NCBI GenBank assembly: GCA_024114885.1
Contig: CP099419.1
Location: forward strand, 3,782,001-3,846,000
DNA: 64,000 nucleotides
Reading direction: 5' to 3'
DNA from: Septoria linicola
Taxonomy: Eukaryota; Ascomycota; Dothideomycetes; Mycosphaerellales; Mycosphaerellaceae
A model generated the notes under the pieces. That model made no database searches, had not been told where the DNA came from, and was given only the letters and a program-made list of their open reading frames with translations. The stretch's first letter is position 1, and each line of letters opens with the position of its first letter. Shown here piece after piece: positions 45,569 to 54,142 of this stretch. Both the position numbers and the translations under genes were made by a program.

Positions 45569-47779
45569 ATGGCATCGCGTAGAAGTCTTGGAGGCGGACG
45601 AGTCCTGGGAAGTGGGAAAGGACTCGCACCGCCTCCACCGCCGTCAGCGTCGCCCGCGCCACCCAAGCCTGGTCAGGCAGCACAGAGACCGCCACTACTC
45701 TCGCCGTCCGACAGTTCAGTATCACTGAGCTCACGAGCCTCCAGCACCCCGATCACCACCGATACCGAGGACCTTACCTCCCGCATTGCTCTAGACAGTG
45801 ATGGCGTGGCTCAAGCGGCAGCTGCGGCCACGAACCGCATGGTCTGCCCAATCTGCAACGAAGAGATGGTATGCATGCATCATACTTGTGCTATAGATGT
45901 CTAGCGTAATGGTTGGCTGACCATATCAGGTCACTCTTCTACAGCTGAACAGGTAGGTACGCACAATCGAGGGAGCTGCCCCAGTGCGTCGATGGACATG
46001 TCTGATGGGCGTATAGACATATCGATGACAACCATGCCAACCTCGAACGAATTGAGCAACAAGAAGCTCAGGACTGGTTCAAGCAGCAAATGACAAAGGC
46101 GAAAAAGTTCCAGCCACTCGCGCTGATCAACCAGAAACTACGAGGCTTAGAAGTGTTTGAGTCCAATAACGAGATTGCTGCACCAGTCACAGCTCCGCGC
46201 GTTACTTCAGCAGGCCGCGAAGCCTCGCCTGCTCCAGTGGCCAAAGTATCAGAGCCTCCGGACCCAGACGAAGTTGTCACCCGAGCGCACTGGCAGCGTC
46301 CACGGGGCAATGATGCTTGTGCCGATCCCATGTGCGGGAAGCGTCTGGGGCCTGCTAATGGTCAAATCAACTGCAGACACTGCGGCAAGCTGTTCTGCGA
46401 GGAGCACACCATGTATCAGATGAAGCTGTCTCGTTCAGCTCAGCATGAGCCCGTTCGTGGTTTGTGGTGTCGAGTGTGCGAGACCTGTTACAAAAGTCGA
46501 CCGGGCTACAACGACCACCACGGATTAGAGCGGAACCACTTCGACTTCTTCAGCAAAGCACGACGGAAGAACGTAGACAAGCAGTATTTGGAAACAAGCC
46601 GGCTGGAGACCAGACTGACCCGGCTGACACAGTTGCTTGCTGATCCGCCGCCGATGGAGCAGAACCAGTCTGCGAGCACATATCTATGGGCATCTATCGC
46701 AGGTAGCAAGTCTCAGATGCGTGCTCTCGAGCAGTCAGTCGTGCCGTGGGAAGACGACACTACAGTCTCGGAGTGCCCCTTTTGCCATCAACCTTTCTCA
46801 CAGTACAGCTTTCGTCGGCATCACTGCCGCATTTGTGGGCGCGTAGTGTGTGGGGATCTAAATACTGCTTGCTCTACGGAAATCGGCCTCGATGTGGCGA
46901 CCAGTAAGTCGATCTCGGCCTACGATTCTGCTCCGCTGATCATGGCCAGTCGCTGATGTCGAAACAGAAAAGCCTGGCGCTGAAAAAGTGGCAGTCGATG
47001 TGCGAATGTGCAGGGATTGTCAACGAACGATTTTCAGCAAGGCAGATTTCGCGCGTGAGCTGAACGCACCCACCCCAGATCAGCGTGCATACAACAATCT
47101 CATCCAATTCGAGCAAGGCATACGGTTGTTATTACCGAAGTTTCAGCGGCTTCTTGGGCCTCTACAGGATCCCGAAAATCCGCCTTCTCCTGCACAGCTT
47201 GCAGAAGCATCGAAAGTCCGCAAGCGCCTGACAGAAGCCTTCACACAGTACGATGTGGCTGCACGACGGATACGAGACATGCCGACAGAAAGCCCATCAC
47301 AGGAACGTCTGCAAAAAGCCATCTACATGCAGGCTTCAAGTTTCTTGCATATTCATATGCTGCCGTTGAAGTCGCTACCCAAGATCATGAAGCATGCCAC
47401 ACCAAATGGATCACGTCAGCCACCTCTATCATCGAATGGCAAGCCTCAAGGAGCCTTGGCCGCCATAAAGTACGACTCCATTGCCAATGGAAGTGGTCAT
47501 CGGCCTGGGAGTAGCAGGACAAGCAGCGTCAGCTCAATCGCGGTTACCGCGCTGGAAGCAGAGGAGAAGGAGCTGAAAGAACGCCTGATTGTGCTAGAGG
47601 AACAGAAATTCATGGTCTCGGAGATGATTGCCAATGCCAATAAGCGAAGGAAATTCGATGAAGTCTCCGCCCTGTCGTCAAATGTGGAAGAAATTTCAAA
47701 GGAGATTGACCAAATACAAGCACAGATTGCTGGAATGGACTTTGCGGGTGCATATGCGGCCGATCAGGTTATCAAGTGA
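45569..47779 (+). CDS. PEP7: Vac1/Pep7-type FYVE zinc-finger protein (endosomal tethering)
   Basis: Binds PtdIns3P on endosomes and links Rab5 and SNARE machinery in Golgi-to-vacuole transport. Exons 45,569-45,868, 45,930-45,952, 46,017-46,903 and 46,968-47,779, product 673 residues. The N-terminus is Ser/Pro-rich and is followed by a C2H2 finger, CPICNEEM...QLNRHIDDNH, whose middle is encoded by a 23-nt micro-exon. Then come a first cysteine-rich module (ACADPMCGKRL, NCRHCGKLFCEEH, CRVCETCY) and a canonical FYVE domain: ECPFCHQPF, RRHHCRICGRVVC and MCRDC, split by the last intron. The C-terminal third has helical segments, with coiled coil in LEAEEKELKERLIVLEEQK, as expected for the Rab-binding part. 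Domain order matches yeast Vac1 and animal rabenosyn-5. Confidence 0.92.
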
Positions 47780-48426
47780 AAGAGGTTTCACAACTTGAGA
47801 ACGATGATTGGAAGATACTGGGGCTACTAGCATCGCCAGACAGCAGCGAACACCTGCTCCACTTCTCCAACCGGCCAGCGGAGAAGGCGCGTTGGGCCAG
47901 GCATGCGATGTCTTAAGATTGTGACGAGTAATTGATCGACTCCACGCAAACTCCGCTGAAGGTCGACTTGCCTTCAGTGCTGGCTGCCACACAAGTCGTG
48001 TTGACTCGTCATCGCACCCTAGCTGGTTCGAACGTCGAGTTCGCAGTCAATCACACGAGTGCCAGATGCCAATTCAGCTTACACTCACCGACCATCGAAG
48101 CGAACAATTCACTCTTAGAATGCTGTCAGAGTCTAGTGTCTGCGAAGGAGATGCAGAGTTGCTGAAGCAGAATCAGTAGTAGGGTTGGAAAGGTCGAGGA
48201 ACTAGAAGACGGTAGTTGAATGGATATAGTCGTTGATATTCATCTCCATAGACTTTGCACTCTCTACATGCTTTTTGACCTTTCCAAGCAAATGCACCAC
48301 CGTCATCATTATCCCCGGTCATCCCCTTCATCATCATTATCATCACCAAGGCTCGTTATTCATCATTACATTCCCGTGTCCTCCATTCCCTCTCTCGCAC
48401 CCATTCTCCCTGCACTAGTCAACTCC
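47780..48426. other. Intergenic region with ATC/CAT low-complexity DNA
   Basis: 647 bp between the convergent PEP7 and the small minus-strand gene. About 48,300-48,370 is a pyrimidine-rich CATCATTATCATCACC tract. No gene seen. Confidence 0.4.
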
Positions 48427-48601
48427 TCACTCCTTCCTCAATCCCAACCCACACAACAACCCCAAAATCAAGCCTCCACACTTATTCACAACAGGCGCGC
48501 AACCGTTGCAGCACGTTGCGCAGCACGATGGGGAGCGGGCCGGCTGCGATTTGGGTGATTGTGGTGGAGGCGAGGAGGAGGGAGATGAGTTTGAACTGCA
48601 T
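48427..48601 (-). pseudogene. Small cysteine-rich secreted protein gene, reading frame broken
   Basis: On the minus strand ATG 48,601 opens MQFKLISLLLASTTITQIAA, a good fungal signal peptide (basic residue, hydrophobic core, Ala at the cleavage site). In this frame translation stops after 39 codons (TAA at 48,482-48,484). From just after the signal peptide, the +1 frame instead is strongly cysteine-rich (CC-x2-CC-x2-C, then further single cysteines) and ends at TGA 48,427. One extra or missing base, or an intron I cannot see, would separate the two. Upstream the gene has a TATA box at 48,767-48,776 and a CA-rich leader, typical of expressed fungal secreted-protein genes. It resembles effector-type small secreted proteins; no family recognised. 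Confidence 0.45.
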
Positions 48602-49662
48602 GGTTGCGGTGATGAGATCCGGTGATGGTGGATGAGGTGTGGGATTTGTTGTTGGTTTGACCGAGTAAAGTAGGAGATGCTACTAAGGAGACTGGATGCT
48701 TTTGATTGCTGTATTGAGGAGATGCTTGAGTTGCTTGATGCTGTTGTTTGGAGGTGGCTCTGGCCACTCTTATACCGTTCTGTCGCTCATCGCATATGTC
48801 TTGTGCTGTCAGTCTGTGTCGACAACCTCAGAGCTTCATGCTAACATGAGAGTGCTGACTGTGCAATGCTAGCACACGGATGAGCTCACACCATGAAGCT
48901 CGAGTTGAAGCTGTTGTTGCTTACGACGTGATGTCGGCAAGGACTCTTGCTAGAATAGCTTAGCTTCGACAGGTTCGGCGTTATGCCGAGTGGTCTGACT
49001 GGCAGAACAGTTCACAAGCCTGCTCAGCCCTACGGCATTGCTATATTGTGATTTGTTGGAAGTGCCGGTCTAGGTTGGAGATCCATGCAGAATTTCAGGC
49101 CGAAGGCAACACAAGCCGTACCAAGAGTAGCAAAGAGTGTTCTGTGCTTGGAAAACGCAAGGTTCATGGATGAGGGATATCGAACTCTGTCTGTTTTCGT
49201 CAGTGGTATGGGATGACCCAAACTGGAGTCGGAAAGTTCACCCCACGCTGTATGATTCAGCAGATCCTACGCCAGAGCTGCAAGTGATGCGGAAGTGGAC
49301 GTCCGTCAATACTGGCAGCGAGTCCATATCTAGCTACTCGAATGGCAGAATCTTATCTCTGGATTCATAGCCTGACTTCCCGTGTGCAGAATCCCAATGG
49401 AGAGGCAGCAGTCCTGAGCGGTTCTTGGGAGGACTTGACTTTCAGAAAGCGAACCCAAACGAGCTGTCAAGCAGCACTAAACGTCTTTCATGATCGGCGG
49501 ATCCATGATCGACGGAGTGAGATCGCGCTCCCACGGCCGCCCTCTTGAGAACCAATTCGTGTATGGACTTTCATCGCGAACTTGTGCCGTACGGGTTGCT
49601 AACCCAAACGCGGACGCTACTTTTGCCGCCTCAACTGTGCACTAGCAGTAGTTCAGCGCTCT
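48602..49662. other. Intergenic region upstream of the small secreted-protein gene
   Basis: 1.06 kb. Apart from the TATA box and leader of the minus-strand small gene, I see no coding frame with convincing composition; 48,780-49,662 holds nothing I can name. Confidence 0.4.
48767..48776 (-). promoter_or_regulatory. TATA box of the small secreted-protein gene
   Basis: GGTATAAGAG on the minus strand, 166 bp before the ATG. It is followed by a leader rich in CAA and CAT (CAAACAACAGCATCAAGCAA), a pattern common in highly expressed fungal genes. Confidence 0.55.
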
Positions 49663-51130
49663 CTAGGAGAATTCCGTTTTGACTCCCGCTTGCCTGTCCC
49701 TTTGCTTCTGCTTCCTTAAGGCTCTCAGCTTCTGCTCAGTCCTGATGGCACGCAGCTCCAATTGCAGATCTTCCTCGTCTTCTTCGTCCATACCTTGCTT
49801 TTCATCCCCGGCAATAGCCGATGAGAAGAATGAGGGCTCTCTCTTCATTGACGCATCTTCATCACCTGTCAAGTCAACACAAGTGGCAGGCAATGAATGC
49901 TGCCGTGCGCAAGGTGCTGCTGTTCCTCCGACTGCAAGATTCGTGCTGATAGGAAGCCCTGGCGTGACGCACGCCGACTCAGCGCGGCTGCGCCTCTCAC
50001 GCATGGGCTCTATGCTCGCAGCACGCGGCCTTGCAGCTGGAGAGGCTACCCGGTGAATCGTGAGCGGCTTTTGCATGCCAAGTGTGGTTTTGTTCGTCGG
50101 GTCGATACATAGCGGACCAGGTGCAATAGAGTCGAGACCTGCAACCGAGGCTGTGCGCTTTCGAGTGCCTGTATCTGGACCAGTGGCGCGCATCTCTAGA
50201 ACATGCGACATATGGTTGTCTGGGTGATGAATGGGGACTTGTGCTATCGCGTTGGAACTGTGAGCCCTTCTTTCGCGGCTCATCTGGTTCATGTGGGCAG
50301 ATCCTGCATCTATAGTTGAAGGCCTGGAAGCGCCAATTCGTTCATAGTCAAGGGTCGCGCCACTCAAGAGCGACGATGCCACTGAAGTCCGTGAGTGGTC
50401 AATAGAACTCCCTGCAGGTGGAGTCTGCGGCGTAGCTTTGACGACATCGCCGAACTGTGGTAGGCCTTCCCCAAGATTGACGAGTTCTCCATGTCTTTGA
50501 CGTGACGCAGGTGCGAAGGCATGACCTGAAGGCTGTCAGCGCAGAACGCCCGAGCAATGCATAGTTTGACTTACTCTTCCGGCGAACCTGAAACTCGAAG
50601 CAAAGGTACACCCCGTGCTTACCTGAGCGCTTGCAAAACTTCGTGGGTTCAGACTCGCTCGTGACCCAGGGCCGACGTACTGAGTTGAAATTGTTACACT
50701 CCTTGTTCCAGTTGCCCTTTGCAATGAAAACAGTAATAGAGCCCTGATCGGCTGTCTGTGGATATACTTTCCACGTTGCAGAAGACTCGGTGCGGGTCTT
50801 TCTTGCTGAGGGCAGGGAGGGCAACTTTTGTACAAAAGTCGGCTGTTTTTCGACAGTAGCCTTGGAGAGATCGACCTGCCACTTCTTGTGCCCGCATTTG
50901 CCGTCGCTGACACGTATCTTGATCCGCACGACAGTGGTGTCGTGCCAGTCGAAGTCTTTGAGAAAGTGTACCGTCACTTCCGCCGGTTCTTTCTGCTGCT
51001 CGAGAGATTTGTTGAACGCGACTTGCGAGATGCGTGAAGTGAACTTGTCGCCGTACTTACAGTTTTCGGGGATGTTGTTGTGCCATAGTGCTGGATTTTG
51101 CGGGACATCATGCTCGCGATACTGCTGCAT
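49663..51130 (-). CDS. Unrecognised protein with SUMO-interaction-like motif and C-terminal coiled coil
   Basis: Exon 1 is 50,575-51,130 and exon 2 is 49,663-50,525, separated by a 49-nt intron (GTAAGT donor, CTGAC branch, phase 1); product 472 residues. The first 190 residues look like a folded beta-rich domain with conserved-looking aromatic and cysteine residues (NPALWHNNIPENCKYGDKF, HFLKDFDWHDTTVVRIKIRV). A long Ser/Arg/Pro-rich disordered part follows, then CVDLTGDEDAS, which resembles a SUMO-interacting motif next to acidic residues, an acidic run EEDEEDLQLELRAIRTEQK and a basic coiled-coil tail (LRALRKQKQRDRQ). I do not recognise the family. The composition suggests a nuclear protein. 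ATG 51,130 is the first in-frame ATG; the frame is open upstream without another. Confidence 0.75.
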
Positions 51131-51304
51131 ACCTTCTGTCTTGGTCTCACCCCGCACAGCGACGACGATGCCTTGAAGGTGGTGTATGGTGATGTCCTAA
51201 CGAGCGTGTGTTCGGGTGCTGTGATGTTCGTGAGTGAGAAAGTAGACAAAAATAAGTGGATGAAGATTGAAAGCTGATATCACTGTTCGCGGCTAGAGCA
51301 GGAA

Positions 51305-51328
51305 CGGTACACGGTACACGGTACACGG
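51305..51328. repeat. Short tandem repeat, 7 bp x 3
   Basis: Three copies of CGGTACA between the NDUFA8-like gene and the unknown minus-strand gene, in the latter's promoter region. Confidence 0.7.
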
Positions 51329-51391
51329 TGAGGCGTTGATCTCGTAGCCAGCTGCCCTTGCAAGCAATTCGTTCGTCTGTAGTGTACAACT

Positions 51392-52046
51392 CTATTGGCC
51401 TGATGTGAGGTTATGTTAGCATTGCGCCTTCACTTGAATACTGAAGCAGACTGACCGAATATGGAATGAGCATAGATCTGCTTCTTCCGCAGATGTACAG
51501 GCACCTCATTCTCTGGCGCACCCGGAATCTTCTTCTCCAAGTTGCTGTAGTCCTTGTCAGCATGTAGTCCTCTGCGCGTTTACTAACGCAATCCCAAAGG
51601 AGTGTCTACTCACAGCTTGTCGAACACGCACTTGTTTAACCCTCTCTCCAGCCCCCGACATTGCCAGAGCTGCTGGTTGTTATTATCCAAGCACTGCCAG
51701 TGCTTCCTGAACTCCTCCAAACAGTGCTTGTTCACATCGTCCAGCACGGAGGCAGCGCATCTCGTCACTTTCCGGCCCTCCTTCAAGCATTCCACCTCTC
51801 CCTTGCCATTGGACTCGGTCTTGCAGTGCATAAAGTCGTCATTGTAGGATTTGCAGCGGGCGCCGATGAAGAAGGCGGCGGAGAGGAGAGGCGCAGAGGA
51901 CGAGCCGATTTCCTGGACCTTGGGGATCGATTCGGGGAGCGGAGTGGTGTCGATGAGGACCTGCTGATTGAAGCTGCGACGACGGGGTCAGTGGAAGTCT
52001 TCCTTTCATGACTGACAGAGACACACCGGGGCTGTCGTCCCGACAT
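51392..52046 (-). CDS. NADH:ubiquinone oxidoreductase (complex I) CHCH subunit, NDUFA8-like
   Basis: Accessory complex I subunit of the mitochondrial intermembrane side. Exons (minus) 52,027-52,046, 51,614-51,973, 51,456-51,544 and 51,392-51,399, product 158 residues. Four CX9C halves are visible: CKSYNDDFMHC, CLKEGRKVTRC, CLEEFRKHWQC and CRGLERGLNKC, the double twin-CX9C arrangement of NDUFA8 imported by the Mia40 pathway. The N-terminus is MSGRQPRFNQQVLIDTTPLP after removal of a 53-nt intron. The last intron (51,400-51,455: GTCAGT donor, GCTAACAT branch, CAG acceptor) leaves an 8-nt final exon giving FGQ and stop. If it is not spliced, the protein ends at 51,430 with a slightly longer tail. 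It is divergently transcribed from the nucleoporin gene. Confidence 0.88.
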
Positions 52047-52298
52047 GGTTGCGGTGTGGTATTTATTGTTTGTGCAGCAGTCGGCGCAACGGGCATTGGA
52101 GAGGCAGTGGCAGTGAGCTTGATGCTCTCGAATGTGTCGGCTTGTCTTAGTCAGCAGTAACTAAAGCGCGTCTTTCGGTGGATGAAGCAGCAGAAAGCGT
52201 GAAGTGAAGCAACACGAGAACGCAAAACATCACAGCCAATTCTACCTCGAACAGAGCAGAATCGTAGCGCATCACATTCGGCAACAGCAGCAACAACA
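52047..52298. promoter_or_regulatory. Shared divergent promoter, NDUFA8-like / NUP57
   Basis: 252 bp between the two start codons; both genes must be driven from here. It is CA-rich near the nucleoporin start (GCAACAGCAGCAACAACA). No obvious TATA box. Confidence 0.5.
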
Positions 52299-53777
52299 AT
52301 GAGCTTGTTCGGCGGTGGAGGCCTGTTTGGCTCGACTGCCAATAACACCGCAACGACGACGGGCAATACGGGCGGAGGTGGACTGTTCGGGTCAAATGCA
52401 GCAGCGAGCACGAATACTGCAGGTCGAGGACTGTTTGGAAACACGACTAACAACACGAACCAATCGACTGGCGGTGGGCTGTTTGGCAACGCGAATACCA
52501 CGCAGAACCAAACGAGCAACACCGGCGGAGGCCTCTTTGGCTCGACGACTGCGAACAACAATACCAATGCCGGCACTTCATCACTTTTTGGCGGAGGAAA
52601 CACGACTACCAATCACACTTCGTCACTGTTCGGGGGCGGCGCAACACAAAACCAGCAGCAGAACAACAACAACAACAACAACAACACCTCTTCCCTCTTC
52701 GCTAGCACTGGAGGCGGCTTGTTCGGAGCTAACACAAACCAGCAGCCTCAGAATGCTAGCTCTGCTTTTGGACAGAATCAACCGCAACAGCAGCAACAAC
52801 AGGCTCCGTTGTCGAATGCCTCCATGTTCAACCCACAGACAGTCTCGGTCGGCGGCCTTGGGCACACCATGACCAACGCCCAACTGCAGCGCCTCCAATT
52901 CAGCGGTGCTGTGACCACGCCCAATGAGAAGAAGATTTCCGACCAGATCGAGACCGTAGCGAACAAGTGGGACCCGAATCAGCGCGAAGACCCGAACAGC
53001 AACACGAACCCTCGACGGACCACAGTCCTCCAAACATACCTCTACAATGCGGTGCCCAAAGAGTATGCGCCTTTCTTCTACCCCGACTTCAACCGCGGCG
53101 AGGACGAAAAGAGCTGGGAAGAGGCACTGAGTCAAAAGCCCGAGCTACCAAAAGTTGACGGCAAAGAAGTTTCAGGACTAGCATACGTGCCCATACTGGT
53201 TGTCGGCTTCAAGGCGCTAGGTGATCGCGTAGAAACACAGGCCAAGATAGTGCAAGAGATGCGATCCCGGCTACACGAGATGAACAACTCCCTCACCGCA
53301 GTCATGGACGCCCACCAGCAGCGAATCACAGTCAAGATCGCCGCCGCAAAACACCAACACCAGGTTCTATCACAACGATGTCTGCGCCTCGCAGTCAAAG
53401 TACAAGTCCTCCGAAACCGTGGCTACGCGCTGGACGCACAGGAAGAAGGTCTACGAAAGACCCTCTTGAGCCTAGAGCGGCAGGTCACAGACCCTAGCTT
53501 CATCGGGCGGGAAGACGAGATCTGGGCACGAATGGTCGCTTTACGGGAAAGAGCAAGATGGCTGGAAGAAGAGGGCAGGAGAGTCGCTGCGCAAGTCGAC
53601 TCGCAGAATCAACAGGGTCAGAATGCGGCGACTAGCACGGGCATACCGGAGGATGTGCTCGCGAAAACGAGGAAGATATTGAAGGATTATGACGGCCAGC
53701 TGCAGCATTTGAATAAGGAGCTGGAGGAGGTGAAGAAGGAGTATGCAGCGTGGGAGGAGATCAAGGGGAGGAGGTAG
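52299..53777 (+). CDS. NUP57: FG nucleoporin Nup57/Nup54
   Basis: Component of the Nup62-type central channel complex of the nuclear pore. Single exon, 492 residues. The N-terminal 180 residues are a GLFG-repeat region (GGGLFGS, RGLFGN, SSLFGGG and others, about a dozen) with Asn/Gln/Thr linkers, including (AAC)n and (CAG/CAA)n codon runs at 52,655-52,690 and 52,785-52,802. The rest is the folded alpha-helical Nup54 domain, including YLYNAVPKEYAPFFYPDFN and KQPELPKV-like segments, then long coiled coils (LRKTLLSLERQVTDPSFIGR, LQHLNKELEEVKKEYAAWEE) that assemble with Nsp1/Nup62 and Nup49/Nup58. Length is like yeast Nup57 (541). Symbol by homology to yeast; the mammalian name is NUP54. Confidence 0.9.
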   Translation: MSLFGGGGLFGSTANNTATTTGNTGGGGLFGSNAAASTNTAGRGLFGNTTNNTNQSTGGGLFGNANTTQNQTSNTGGGLFGSTTANNNTNAGTSSLFGGGNTTTNHTSSLFGGGATQNQQQNNNNNNNNTSSLFASTGGGLFGANTNQQPQNASSAFGQNQPQQQQQQAPLSNASMFNPQTVSVGGLGHTMTNAQLQRLQFSGAVTTPNEKKISDQIETVANKWDPNQREDPNSNTNPRRTTVLQTYLYNAVPKEYAPFFYPDFNRGEDEKSWEEALSQKPELPKVDGKEVSGLAYVPILVVGFKALGDRVETQAKIVQEMRSRLHEMNNSLTAVMDAHQQRITVKIAAAKHQHQVLSQRCLRLAVKVQVLRNRGYALDAQEEGLRKTLLSLERQVTDPSFIGREDEIWARMVALRERARWLEEEGRRVAAQVDSQNQQGQNAATSTGIPEDVLAKTRKILKDYDGQLQHLNKELEEVKKEYAAWEEIKGRR

Positions 53778-54142
53778 TTCTGACCGATGAGGCATTGGCG
53801 CGGAAGAGTGCATGTGCATGTGCTGTGATGTTCAGGTACCGTTCTTGCAAGCGAGGCGTTTTGGGAGAAGAAGACTACTGGCAGGAAACTTGCTTCTAGC
53901 TGCTAGGATTGCAGACCAGACACTGTACAACGGCTCTTTTCTATTCTGTGATCTCATGTCTCTGACTCTATGCACTACATTGCATTCCTTCATCCTGGGG
54001 TATATTTTCATCTTCGTCTCATACATTCTAAACCGAAGCAGTTCCCAACCATCTGTGGTTCAAGGTTAACTGCGAAAAAATCTCTCCTTTTCTATCCCTC
54101 TTCCACCTCCCCATCCTCTCCTCCCCTGCATCCCCTCTTCTC
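53778..54142. other. Convergent 3' region NUP57 / PLA2-like gene
   Basis: 365 bp between two convergent genes, with a pyrimidine-rich CTCC stretch near 54,090-54,140. No gene seen. Confidence 0.4.
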
